62,952 nt of DNA from Planctomycetaceae bacterium. Its GTDB lineage: Bacteria > Planctomycetota > Planctomycetia > Pirellulales > Pirellulaceae. The notes beneath the pieces are model-generated. The model had not been told where the DNA came from. It searched no databases and saw nothing but the letters and a program-made list of their open reading frames with translations. Made by a program: the position numbers and the translations under genes. How positions within the stretch are numbered: the first letter of the stretch is position 1; each line of letters begins with the position of its first letter. Of the stretch, positions 30,969-39,128 are shown piece after piece. The stretch lies in the NCBI GenBank assembly GCA_002709225.1, contig PAQH01000135.1:1-62952 (forward strand). Reading direction: 5' to 3'.

Positions 30969-31241
30969 ATGCTGGGAATCAGGCGCAAGCCGGACGAAAG
31001 CCGGATGGATTACGACGTGGACTTTGCCCGGCTGATCCCGGCCGATGACCGCGTTATCAGCATGGAGACGCGCGCAGACGAGGGCATTGAACTGGCCTCG
31101 TCGCAGCTGTTCGGCAATGTCGTCAAGGTCTGGCTGGCCGGCGGCACGGCGCGTAAAACCTATACCGTGACGGTGCTGGCCACTACCCAGCAAGGCCGCA
31201 TCGTCGAAGAATGTTTCAAGATCCGCGTAACGGAGTGCTAA
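30969..31241 (+). CDS. fibre-tail adaptor-like small protein
   Basis: A protein of 90 residues: DYDVDFARLIPADDRVIS, then GNVVKVWLAGGTARKTYTVTVLATT. The VWLxGGTxxKTYTVTV pattern is an Ig-like beta sandwich found in small phage proteins annotated as fibre-tail adaptors. It follows the repeat protein directly. Confidence 0.6.
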   Translation: MLGIRRKPDESRMDYDVDFARLIPADDRVISMETRADEGIELASSQLFGNVVKVWLAGGTARKTYTVTVLATTQQGRIVEECFKIRVTEC

Positions 31242-31245
31242 GCCC

Positions 31246-32256
31246 ATGGCTTTAATGATTAAGAACAACGCATCGAGCCAGCTTGCCGCTTCGCTGACTA
31301 CGACTGCTACCGCCCTCTCAGTCACCCCGGGTCATGGCGCGCGTTTCCCGCAGCCCGGCGGCAGCGACTGGTTCCCGCTGACGCTGGTCAAGGCCGACGG
31401 CACGCTGGAAATTGTGCGCTGTACTGCGCGCAATGGCGACAGCCTGACCGTTGTCCGCGCCCAAGAGGGCACCGCGGCCCTGGCTTTTGCCGCCGGCGAC
31501 CGCGTATCGCTGCGCCTGACCGCTGGCGCCATGCTGGATCTGCCCGTCAACGCAGCCAACCTGCAGGGTGTCGTACCCGCCAGCGCTCTGTCGGGCTACT
31601 ACAATATCGTAAGCACCGGGGCTTATTACGCCACGCGGCTGGAGTACGACTACACCATCAACGGCGTGGTATTCAACGGCACCGGCAATATCACTGTTGC
31701 CGACAGCACCAAGCTGCCGTTGACCGGCGGAAGTCTCAGCGGAAACCTTGAGATCCGCAACCAGTCCCCAACGATCTATTTCCGCGACACGGACAACCCG
31801 TCAGCGGCCCTGCATGTAAACGGCAACTTGTTGTACTTCATGTTGGGCGGGGTCGATACGGCAGGATGGACCCTGCTGCCCAACGGAACCTACCCCGTGA
31901 CGCTCAACTTGACCAATGGCGAACTGGTGTGCGGCGGGTATGGCTATTTCTATGGAGGTGTTGGACAAGCATCTGACGCGCGGCTCAAGCATGATGACGA
32001 AACGCTGGTTGACGCGCTGCAAACGGTTTGCGCTTTGCGCGGCGTGCGGTTCAAGTGGAACGCAGACGGGCGCACGGACATTGGGTTTATCGCGCAGGAA
32101 TTGCAACCGTTACTGCCCGAGCTGGTAACCGAGCGTGAGGACGGCACGCTAGGCGTGAGCTACGGCAATCTGACAGCCGTATTGGTTGAGGCGATCAAGG
32201 CGCTGAACGAGCAGCAGTCCGACATTGAATGTCGGCTACGCGCCCTGGAGGGTTGA
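31246..32256 (+). CDS. tail fibre with C-terminal peptidase S74 chaperone
   Basis: A protein of 336 residues. The N-terminal half (SVTPGHGARFPQPGGSDWF, a TVVRAQEGTAALAFAAGDR block) is a common fibre attachment domain. A variable middle with LPLTGGSLSGNL and a receptor-tip-like region follows. The C-terminal 95 residues are the intramolecular chaperone/autoprotease: ASDARLKHDDETLVDALQTV, RGVRFKWNADGRTDIGFIAQE and a coiled coil ending IECRLRALEG. The Ser of SDARLK is the cleavage nucleophile. The chaperone would trimerise the fibre and then be released. Confidence 0.85.
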   Translation: MALMIKNNASSQLAASLTTTATALSVTPGHGARFPQPGGSDWFPLTLVKADGTLEIVRCTARNGDSLTVVRAQEGTAALAFAAGDRVSLRLTAGAMLDLPVNAANLQGVVPASALSGYYNIVSTGAYYATRLEYDYTINGVVFNGTGNITVADSTKLPLTGGSLSGNLEIRNQSPTIYFRDTDNPSAALHVNGNLLYFMLGGVDTAGWTLLPNGTYPVTLNLTNGELVCGGYGYFYGGVGQASDARLKHDDETLVDALQTVCALRGVRFKWNADGRTDIGFIAQELQPLLPELVTEREDGTLGVSYGNLTAVLVEAIKALNEQQSDIECRLRALEG

Positions 32257-32258
32257 GC

Positions 32259-32840
32259 ATGGCTTTACCATCGTCCGGAAATTTAACACTGGGCATGATC
32301 GCTCAAGAGCTGGGGCTTTCTGCTAACGCGCGTCTTGACTTGGGCGATACGCGAGTCCGCGCGCTGGCCGGCAAGCCAACCGGAAGAATTGAAATGTCGG
32401 ACTTGTACGGCAAGAGCAATGTCAAGCTGAGCGCGACCATCAACTGCGGGTATCTGGCCGAGTACAACGACGGCAAGGTCATCACCCCGGAGCGCCGCGG
32501 CTATGCGATTGCCGAGTTCAATATGGCGGCAATCGGCAGTATGTCGCCGGCGTCGCTTGCCGGATACGGCTTCCTGACAGTCATGGAAGAGTCGTCGGCC
32601 GCTTACGAAAGCACGTCTTATTTCACCATCCGCATGAACGGGCATGTCCCGGTAGACCTGTTTACCCGAGCGATCGTGGTGAACGTGCGCGAGTTTGCGG
32701 CAAAGAACGGGGTTCATAGCTCCTTCACCAATGCGTCCGGCGCCGTCCAGAACTGTACCGTTTGGAGCTGGCCTCTAGCCATTAACGCGCGTGGCCAGAT
32801 ATTCCCCACGTCCGGCGCGCGCACACTTCAATTGCTTTGA
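32259..32840 (+). CDS. tail fibre-associated protein
   Basis: A protein of 193 residues. The start at 32259 is chosen for GGAGGG upstream. The N-terminal 55 residues (LGMIAQELGLSANARLDLGDT, then VRALAGKPTGRIEMSDLYGKS) form a short module that recurs in many phage tail and fibre proteins. The remainder is beta-rich without a recognised fold and contains Asn/Ser-rich stretches, as in small tip or accessory proteins. It is the last clearly virion-type gene before the metabolic cassette. Confidence 0.6.
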   Translation: MALPSSGNLTLGMIAQELGLSANARLDLGDTRVRALAGKPTGRIEMSDLYGKSNVKLSATINCGYLAEYNDGKVITPERRGYAIAEFNMAAIGSMSPASLAGYGFLTVMEESSAAYESTSYFTIRMNGHVPVDLFTRAIVVNVREFAAKNGVHSSFTNASGAVQNCTVWSWPLAINARGQIFPTSGARTLQLL

Positions 32841-32850
32841 GGGCTTCGCC

Positions 32851-33552
32851 ATGACCAAAAAAGGGAATTTTATGACGATGATGCAAATAGGGCTGCTTGC
32901 GCTGATTCCGGCGGCTATCGCCCTGGGTAACGTCTATTGGTGGCTGCTGGCCGTGTTCATGTATGCCATGTACGCCGGGGTGGGCACCGTTGTAACCATG
33001 CACCGGCTGCTGGCGCACCGCGCCTTCGAGGCGCCGCAATGGTTCCGCTGGCTGGGCGCGTTCTTCGGCACCGTCGGCAGTCTGCTGACTCCGCTGGAAT
33101 GGGTACAGCAGCATGTCGACCATCATCGCTACGTCGATACGCCGCAGGATCCGCACTCACCTGTGGTGCTGGGCTGGCGCGCGCTGTTCTTCTGCAATCA
33201 CAGCCAGGGCACCGGGACGATTGCAGTCATGCGACTGGCCAAAGAGCCGATCATGCGGCTTCTGCATAAGTGGTTCTATCTCGTTCTGGCAATATGGATT
33301 GTCAGCTTGTACCTGCTGGGCGGCGTCGAGCTGGTGCTGTTCGGCTGGGCGATTCCCTGTCTGGCGGCCCTATGGGGGCAGATCCTGATTGTGTTCGCCC
33401 ACGACGATACCGGCGCGAAGAACTCAGGCTGGCTGAATGGGCTGCTGACCTTCGGTGAGAATCGCCACGTCCGGCACCATCAGGATCCGCGCGATATCAC
33501 CCAGGACGGCATGGCGTACTGGTTTATAAGCCGCATCAGGACAGACAAATGA
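32851..33552 (+). CDS. fatty acid (acyl-CoA type) desaturase
   Basis: A protein of 233 residues, an integral membrane protein with several hydrophobic segments. All three histidine boxes of delta-9 acyl-CoA/acyl-lipid desaturases are present: HRLLAH (51-56), HVDHHRYVDTPQDPHS beginning at 88 and GENRHVRHHQDP with H206 and H209-H210. These bind a di-iron centre that inserts double bonds in acyl chains, with electrons from host redox partners. It is shorter than typical members (about 300 residues), lacking N-terminal sequence before the first membrane span. The start at 32851 has GAGGG at seven bases. It heads a five-gene overlapping cassette. Confidence 0.9.
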   Translation: MTKKGNFMTMMQIGLLALIPAAIALGNVYWWLLAVFMYAMYAGVGTVVTMHRLLAHRAFEAPQWFRWLGAFFGTVGSLLTPLEWVQQHVDHHRYVDTPQDPHSPVVLGWRALFFCNHSQGTGTIAVMRLAKEPIMRLLHKWFYLVLAIWIVSLYLLGGVELVLFGWAIPCLAALWGQILIVFAHDDTGAKNSGWLNGLLTFGENRHVRHHQDPRDITQDGMAYWFISRIRTDK

Positions 33553-34124
33553 TTAAAGAGATTCGCCGCGTCACGCTCAACACGCCGCCCGACCGGGATG
33601 CTTGGGCCTTTCCTGATATCTGGCTGTTCGCCCTGCGCTTGGATCTGCCGATAGGGTCGCGGTATCCGGTCTACATCAAGCATCTGAACAAGGATTTCAT
33701 GTCCGAGGAAACCGAAAAGTTCGGTGACGTCGCGGCGCTGCGTTCGGTGACCCTCATTGCCCCGGGCGGCTATATCTTGGTCCACAACGACGCGCTGCCG
33801 GAGCCTACGCCGTGGCAGGGCTCGCTTAAACCGGTGTGCAATGGCGTGTTCATCGCGGCTACCACGCACTTTGAGGCGCGCATCCCGAGTGAAATGCTGT
33901 GCATGAGCCCGCCGCTCAACTGGAAGAACTTTGAGGACAAGGACTTGCGCCGCGAGTTTGTTCCCGCCGGCGAAACCATCCGCTTCGGCAAGGATGACCT
34001 GGGCTTTGGCGTGGTATGGGGCGCAAATCAGATGAAGGGCTTTGGCGTCGAGCCCGGTGACGAGCTGACCGTCGACGAGGACACCGTCTTGGCCGTGGTC
34101 AGCCGCAAGGCGGTGCCGGCATGA
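33549..34124 (+). CDS. unknown protein in metabolic cassette
   Basis: A protein of 191 residues. Its start overlaps the desaturase stop (ATGA). It appears beta-rich, perhaps a cupin-like or barrel fold (RSVTLIAPGGYILVHNDALP, IAATTHFEARIPSEMLCMSPP, VGVVWGANQ-like turn), with scattered His, Asp and Glu but no recognised motif. An alternative is a small structural protein. Position and translational coupling suggest it works with the desaturase or hydroxylase. Confidence 0.5.
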   Translation: MIKEIRRVTLNTPPDRDAWAFPDIWLFALRLDLPIGSRYPVYIKHLNKDFMSEETEKFGDVAALRSVTLIAPGGYILVHNDALPEPTPWQGSLKPVCNGVFIAATTHFEARIPSEMLCMSPPLNWKNFEDKDLRREFVPAGETIRFGKDDLGFGVVWGANQMKGFGVEPGDELTVDEDTVLAVVSRKAVPA

Positions 34125-34330
34125 CACTGGCCTTGACGCGCGTGGAACTGGACGCGGGCGACGAGTATCGCGTCCGCTTTCGAGACGGATCCCGGGGGGT
34201 GTATCTGATCGAGGGAGACTGTTCACCGCTCAAGTACGGCAAGCCCATCAATATCAAGGATGGGCACATGGTTAAGGTCAAGGCAAAACAAAAATCAACC
34301 ATCGGCGTTATCGGAGAAAAGAAACCATGA
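34121..34330 (+). CDS. small unknown protein in metabolic cassette
   Basis: A protein of 69 residues, beta-rich and basic at the C-terminus (RFRDGSRGVYLIEGDCSP, DGHMVKVKAKQKS). The shape suggests a small SH3- or OB-like barrel. It overlaps the genes on both sides by four bases. No function is recognised. Confidence 0.5.
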   Translation: MTLALTRVELDAGDEYRVRFRDGSRGVYLIEGDCSPLKYGKPINIKDGHMVKVKAKQKSTIGVIGEKKP

Positions 34331-34836
34331 GCTTTGTCGATCCCTACGCGCACCCGGTCACCGCGGCGCTGTGTGAAGAGCTGGCCGGCATGCGCGAGAC
34401 CTTCATCGGTCTGGCCAAAGATATGCGATTCATCGACTGGCCGGAGCCGATCTACGAGGGTAAGTGGGAAGTCAGTTCATTCAAGTATCGGCACCAGATC
34501 ATTGCCGGCCAGTTCGGTGAGGCAGCTAAAGCGGCGCTCGAGAAATTGGAGGTTGTTCACCGCCCGGAAATCCAGACCTGTGGCTTTTCGCTGTTGCGCC
34601 CGGGCGCTGATATCAAGTGGCACATGGGGCAAGCTGGCGATATCTGGCGCCTGCATTTTGGGCTGGTCTGCCCGGAAGGCGATTGCGCGCTACAAGTCTG
34701 CGACGAAACCAAGCGCTGGGAGACCGGCGGCTTTTTCATGTTCAATGACCAGAACCTTCACCGCGCCTGGAATCGTACCGAGTCAGACCGGCTGATTCTG
34801 CTGGTTGATATCGACAAGTCGAAGCTGGCCGCCTGA
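34327..34836 (+). CDS. aspartyl/asparaginyl beta-hydroxylase-like (LpxO/AspH family) oxygenase
   Basis: A protein of 169 residues matching the AspH/LpxO family core: FSLLRPGADIKWHMG (H99), RLHFGLVCPEGDCALQV, WETGGFFMFNDQNLHRAWN (H145) and DRLILLVDID (Arg about 155). The two His residues bind Fe(II) and the Arg binds 2-oxoglutarate. Family members hydroxylate Asp/Asn side chains in proteins or the acyl chain of lipid A (LpxO). Beside a desaturase a lipid substrate is attractive but unproven. The 3' end overlaps the next gene's start (TGATG). Confidence 0.8.
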   Translation: MSFVDPYAHPVTAALCEELAGMRETFIGLAKDMRFIDWPEPIYEGKWEVSSFKYRHQIIAGQFGEAAKAALEKLEVVHRPEIQTCGFSLLRPGADIKWHMGQAGDIWRLHFGLVCPEGDCALQVCDETKRWETGGFFMFNDQNLHRAWNRTESDRLILLVDIDKSKLAA

Positions 34837-35708
34837 TGGAGCTGGAACACGGCATAGCCGAAACACGCGAGCGGGTACGCCGGGCGCGCACGTCCGGGGC
34901 AACCATAGGGTACATGGTCACGACCGGCGGCCTTCACAGCGCGCATGCGCAGCTGCTCGAAGCGCTGGCGCAGCATGCCGATTACCTTGTGGTCAGCAAC
35001 ATGCCCGATATGTCGTGCCCGATATCCGCCGGCGGCGTCAATCACACGACTTTGCAAGACGCCTTGGTGTGCAAGGGGGCTGGCGTCAGCCTGCTCTATG
35101 CGCCCTCGGAAATGGACGTGTACGGCACCGATCGCGCGTCGCTGTACAACGTCACCGCGCGCGGCACCACGGCATCGGTGCTGTGTGGCCGCACCCGGCC
35201 GCATATCTACTCGAATATCGCCACGCACGTTCTGCGCATGTTCAACATCGTCCAGCCGGACGTCGCGGTATTCGGTGAGAAGGATTACCAGCAATTCGCC
35301 GTCGTGCGCAAAATGGTGGCCGACCTGAATCTGCCGGTGACCCTGCTTAGCGTGCCGACCATCCGCGAACGTGATGGGCTGGCGATGGCTTCGCGCAACC
35401 GCGTACTGGATGCCAACGAGCGCGCCCTTGCGCCGCATCTGTACGTTGCGCTGGATATCGTTCGCCAGGGCATTGCCCGCGGCCGCACCGATTACGCCGA
35501 ACTCGAACGCCAAGCAGCCGCGCACCTGATTGACCATGGCCTTGTTTTGGATTACATCGAGACGCGCCGCGCCGCGGACCTGGAGCGCCCCCAGGCGCCG
35601 GATGATGAATTGATTGTGTTTGGCTCGGCCTTCCTGGGCGGCGCGCGACTGGTGGACACGTTGAGAGCCAATGGAACGCAACAAGGGGTACGGATATGGC
35701 CATACTGA
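34836..35708 (+). CDS. pantothenate synthetase (PanC)-like ligase
   Basis: A protein of 290 residues, normal for PanC. The ATP-binding features are kept: a HxxH-type signature (TTGGLHSAH, 29-37), VFGEKDYQQ with Lys about 148, and RDGLAMASRN (about 185) corresponding to the DGLA(M/L)SSRN motif. The pantoate-binding loop, normally SIFVNPMQF with a key Gln, reads VSNMPDMSCP, and the GxSRPGHFRGV segment reads GRTRPHIYSNI, so substrate choice may have changed. Canonical PanC joins pantoate and beta-alanine via an acyl adenylate. It is the last gene of the cassette and overlaps the tail-nozzle gene by 13 bases. Confidence 0.85.
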   Translation: MELEHGIAETRERVRRARTSGATIGYMVTTGGLHSAHAQLLEALAQHADYLVVSNMPDMSCPISAGGVNHTTLQDALVCKGAGVSLLYAPSEMDVYGTDRASLYNVTARGTTASVLCGRTRPHIYSNIATHVLRMFNIVQPDVAVFGEKDYQQFAVVRKMVADLNLPVTLLSVPTIRERDGLAMASRNRVLDANERALAPHLYVALDIVRQGIARGRTDYAELERQAAAHLIDHGLVLDYIETRRAADLERPQAPDDELIVFGSAFLGGARLVDTLRANGTQQGVRIWPY

Positions 35709-37441
35709 AACTGACCGGGTTTGCCGGCGAAAACCCCAAGATACTGTCACGCCTGCTACCCAACAACGCTGCGCAGACAGCCATCAACACCCGGCTCAAC
35801 GATGGCGGGCTGACGCCGATCCGGCGTAGCCGCTTCGCGCACCAGTTTGTCAACGCGCCGAATACCGGAATCACCACGCTATATCGGCACGAAGAGGAAT
35901 GGCTGGTCTGGCCCGGGACTGTTTACGCCCTGCCCGGCCCGGTCGCTGCCGATCGCCTCTATATCATGGGCGACGGCGCACCGAAAATGCGCATTGGCGG
36001 CGTCGAGTACCCGCTGGCCGTGCCGTTCCCGTCTGACAGGCTGACCGCCGCGCTCAGTGGCACCGCTACGAGCGAGCTAGGCTCAACCCGGCTGTACACC
36101 TATACGTTTGTCACCGCCTTCGGTGAAGAGTCAGAGCCTGCGCCGTTGAGCGCTGATATCTACTGGAAGCCTGGGCAGACTGTCACGCTCAGCGGCTTTC
36201 AGGCGGCGCCGGCTGGTCGCAATATCACGCACCAGCGCATTTACCGCAGCCAGACCAGCCAGACCGGAACCCAGGCGTTCCTCATTGACGAGCGTCTGAC
36301 CAGCACCGCCGCCTATACCGACACCAAGGGTATTGCCGACTTTGACGAATCGCTGCCTTCGCAGGACTGGAACCCGCCGCCGGCCGGGCTGACCGGGCTG
36401 GTCGCGCTACCCAACGGCATGATGGCCGCCTTCATGGGCAAGGATCTGTATTTCTGCGAGCCCTGGCGCCCGCATGCGTGGCCGGAAAAGTACATCCTGA
36501 CCTGTGACCATCCGATTGTCGCGCTGGGCGCCTACGGGACCACGCTAGTCGTTGCCACCGAGGGCAACCCGTACATCGTCAACGGTTCGTCGCCGGACGT
36601 CATGTACATGGAAAAGCTGGAACTGAACCTTCCATGTATCAATCCGCGCAGCCTGATAGATTTAGGCTATTCGATCGCCTACGCATCGCATGACGGGCTG
36701 GTACTGGTCTCCCAGGGCGGCGCCCGCGTGGTCACTGAAACCATCTTCTCCCGCGAAGCATGGTTGAAAATGAACCCCTACTTCATGACTGCCGGGCAGT
36801 ATGACGGCCGCTACCTGTGTGCCTACCAGTACAGCGACGAGCAGGGCATTGAGTTTCAGGGCACGCTGATTATGGATATGACCGGAGAACAGCCGTTCGT
36901 CATCCGCTCGAACCGCAAGCCTGACGCCATGTACTTCGAGCTGACCACCGGCCGGCTGTTCATGCTGGAGGGCGACGTGGTCAACGAATGGGATGCCGTG
37001 GGCGAGGCCAACGAGGTCCAGACGTGGCGCTCCAAGCGCTTTGTGGTGCCCAAGCCGACCAACTTCGGCGCGATACTGGTCGAGGTCGACGAGGCGCTGA
37101 CCGCTGAACAGCTCGAAGGCTTGCGCGCCGCCGCGGCCGCCGCCACCGCACGCAACGCCGCGCGCATGGCTACCGACCTGGGCGACACGCTCAACGGCGA
37201 CGTTATCAACGGCCTTGAGTTCGCCGGCGACCAGCTCGAACCGGTGCCCGTCGTCACCGCCATGTATGCGGTCAACGTGTACGCCGACGGCACGCTGGTT
37301 GCGGTAGTGGGCGATATCAACCGCATGGAGCGACTGCCGGGCGGCTTCCTGGCCACGTCATGGGAAATCGAGGCGGTCAGTGATGCGCCGATTACCCAAA
37401 TCACCATGGCGACTACGGGCGCCGAACTCATGCAGGCATAA
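35696..37441 (+). CDS. tail nozzle/tubular-B-like structural protein
   Basis: A protein of 581 residues, mainly beta (propeller-like): PNNAAQTAINTRLNDGGLTP, IYRSQTSQTGTQAFLIDERL, PNGMMAAFMGKDLYFCEPW and GYSIAYASHDGLVLVSQGG. This is a pattern I associate with a common podovirus tail protein equivalent to tail tubular protein B or the P22 DNA-stabilisation proteins. A short Ala-rich helical stretch (LEGLRAAAAAATARNAA) at about 480-500 is unusual. It would close the tail tube at the distal end. Confidence 0.7.
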   Translation: MAILKLTGFAGENPKILSRLLPNNAAQTAINTRLNDGGLTPIRRSRFAHQFVNAPNTGITTLYRHEEEWLVWPGTVYALPGPVAADRLYIMGDGAPKMRIGGVEYPLAVPFPSDRLTAALSGTATSELGSTRLYTYTFVTAFGEESEPAPLSADIYWKPGQTVTLSGFQAAPAGRNITHQRIYRSQTSQTGTQAFLIDERLTSTAAYTDTKGIADFDESLPSQDWNPPPAGLTGLVALPNGMMAAFMGKDLYFCEPWRPHAWPEKYILTCDHPIVALGAYGTTLVVATEGNPYIVNGSSPDVMYMEKLELNLPCINPRSLIDLGYSIAYASHDGLVLVSQGGARVVTETIFSREAWLKMNPYFMTAGQYDGRYLCAYQYSDEQGIEFQGTLIMDMTGEQPFVIRSNRKPDAMYFELTTGRLFMLEGDVVNEWDAVGEANEVQTWRSKRFVVPKPTNFGAILVEVDEALTAEQLEGLRAAAAAATARNAARMATDLGDTLNGDVINGLEFAGDQLEPVPVVTAMYAVNVYADGTLVAVVGDINRMERLPGGFLATSWEIEAVSDAPITQITMATTGAELMQA

Positions 37442-37443
37442 CC

Positions 37444-37812
37444 ATGCGCGGAGAAGAAGCACAGATTGCCCGGGCTCGCCGCGGCCGCGCTACCAATCCC
37501 ATGCAGGTATCGGATGCGGCCATTGAACAGGCGGTCGCGCGCTACATCGATAACCACTTTCGGCAGACCGTGGGCGATATCGCCAAGATTCGCGAGCAAG
37601 TCTCGGTGCTGGCCGGCGAACGCGGTAACGGCGCCGATGCGGCCATGCGTGCCGGGCCCATGATGGAGCTGCTGAAACTGATCCCGGCCGAGCCGAAGAG
37701 CCGCGCCGGCGTAGCCAGCCCAACGGCCGCGGACTTCGCTGCGCTGGTTGCCGACGTCCACGCGATCTACGCATCGCTGTCGGCCGTGCGGTTCCTGCTG
37801 ACCCCTCGTTGA
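37444..37812 (+). CDS. virion-module protein of unknown function
   Basis: A protein of 122 residues, helical and basic at the N-terminus (RARRGRATNPMQVSDAAIEQ). A coiled-coil part (IAKIREQVSVLAGERG) and a second helical region follow. No family is recognised. It lies after the tail nozzle gene. Confidence 0.5.
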   Translation: MRGEEAQIARARRGRATNPMQVSDAAIEQAVARYIDNHFRQTVGDIAKIREQVSVLAGERGNGADAAMRAGPMMELLKLIPAEPKSRAGVASPTAADFAALVADVHAIYASLSAVRFLLTPR

Positions 37813-37838
37813 CACTGGCCGCCGGGTGCGTTAGCGCA

Positions 37839-37861
37839 TAGAATGTTTGCAATTGGCAAAC
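37839..37861 (+). promoter_or_regulatory. site B: palindrome after a -10 element
   Basis: GTTTG-N7-CAAAC at 37845-37861 follows TAGAAT (37839-37844), a good -10, without a well-spaced -35 (TTGACA at 37809 is 24 bp away). The palindrome would cover the transcription start of the gene at 37871. Confidence 0.5.
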
Positions 37862-37870
37862 GGGGTTGGT

Positions 37871-38305
37871 ATGCGTCAAATCATCTACAACGACAGTGAG
37901 CGCATGAAGTGCTGGGCGGCCGAGCATTACCACGACGCGGCTGTCGATGATGATTCCCATACCCTGGGCCTTGAGGTCGACAACAAGCTGATATGCGTGG
38001 TGCTGTACAACGGGTTCACCCGTCACGCTTGCAGCATGCACATTGTCACCGATGGCCTGAAACGCTGGGCAGACAAGCGCTTTCTGACGGCTGCCTTCGC
38101 TTACCCGTTTATCCAATTGGGGCTCAACCGCGTAACCGCGTTTGTCCCTGCTTCAAATACGGCCGCGCTGATGCTCGATATGCGCCTGGGGTTCCAGCCC
38201 GAAGGACGCATGATCGAGGCTCTTGAGGATGATGACCTTATCGTCCTGGGGATGCTCCGGCGCCATTGCAAATGGATAGACGAGAGGTATCGCCATGGGC
38301 GGTAA
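37871..38305 (+). CDS. GNAT-type acetyltransferase-like protein
   Basis: A protein of 144 residues. AAFAYPFIQLGLNRVTAFV, then PASNTAALMLDMRLGFQPEG is the acetyl-CoA-binding core of GNAT proteins (helix, V/IxxxNxxAxxLxxxLGF). T7-like and related podoviruses carry GNAT-like proteins near the internal virion (ejection) genes, and this one is likewise immediately before them. Whether it is active or packaged is unknown. A start at 37847 is not favoured because it runs through the operator-like site B. Confidence 0.75.
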   Translation: MRQIIYNDSERMKCWAAEHYHDAAVDDDSHTLGLEVDNKLICVVLYNGFTRHACSMHIVTDGLKRWADKRFLTAAFAYPFIQLGLNRVTAFVPASNTAALMLDMRLGFQPEGRMIEALEDDDLIVLGMLRRHCKWIDERYRHGR

Positions 38306-39128
38306 GAAATCACCGAAGGCGCCGGCTCCGGATCCGCAGATTGGCGAAGCCGCGAAAATGCAGGCCGCTATCGCGGGGGAGTGGCTTAACTTCTCCCGCG
38401 AACAATTCGCTGTTGCCAACGAACGCCAGCAGGACATCGATGAGATGTCGCGCCGCGTGGCCGAGCAGCAGCTGGCTACCCAGGATCGCGCCAACCAGTG
38501 GGCGACCGAGGACCGCGAGCGGTACATGAGCGTGTTCCGGCCCATGGAAGATGAATACATCAAGGAGGCCAACAACTGGGATAGCCAGGAACGGCAGGAC
38601 CAGATGGCGGCCGAAGCGAAGGCTGACGTTCAGGGTGCGTCCGATTCGGCACGCCGGATCCGCGAGCGCAATCAGGCCAGCATGGGCGTCAATCCCAACT
38701 CTGGCCGCTTCGCCGGTACCGAACGCGCTGCAGACTTCGACACCGCGCTGGCGTCCGCTGGCGCCCAGAACCAAACCCGCAACTCCATTCGCCAGCAAGG
38801 CATGGCAATGAAGGCTGATGCCGTCAATATGGGCCGTGGCTTGCCCTCGCAGGCCGCCGGCGCGGCCGGTCTGGGCCTGTCAGCGGGTGGCGCGGCGATG
38901 GGTACATCCCTTGGCGCGCACGGCGCGTTCATGGGCAATAACAGCATCATGGGCCAGGGCTTCGCCGGCGCGCAGCAGGGCTACGGCTCGCAAGCCGGCA
39001 TTCTTAACCAGCAGTACGGCAACCAGTTGGGCGCATGGCAGGCGCAGACCCAGGCCGATGGGCAGGCGTCCGCCGGGCTCTGGCAGGGCATCGGTACCGC
39101 GGCTGGCATGGGCATGATGGCCTTCTGA
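38295..39128 (+). CDS. internal virion (ejection) protein, gp14-like
   Basis: A protein of 277 residues. It starts GGKKSPKAPAPDPQIGEAAK, followed by a long helix (QQDIDEMSRRVAEQQLATQD) and a C-terminal region of Gly/Ala/Gln low complexity with small hydrophobic stretches. It is typical of podovirus ejection proteins such as T7 gp14 that span the outer membrane during DNA delivery. It overlaps the GNAT gene by 11 bases and shares a stop/start base with the PP-loop gene. Confidence 0.72.
   Translation: MGGKKSPKAPAPDPQIGEAAKMQAAIAGEWLNFSREQFAVANERQQDIDEMSRRVAEQQLATQDRANQWATEDRERYMSVFRPMEDEYIKEANNWDSQERQDQMAAEAKADVQGASDSARRIRERNQASMGVNPNSGRFAGTERAADFDTALASAGAQNQTRNSIRQQGMAMKADAVNMGRGLPSQAAGAAGLGLSAGGAAMGTSLGAHGAFMGNNSIMGQGFAGAQQGYGSQAGILNQQYGNQLGAWQAQTQADGQASAGLWQGIGTAAGMGMMAF

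Noticed and set aside
37809..37844. TTGACA with TAGAAT as a consensus promoter
   Set aside because: The spacing is 24 bp, too long for sigma-70. Only the -10 part is retained in the site B entry.
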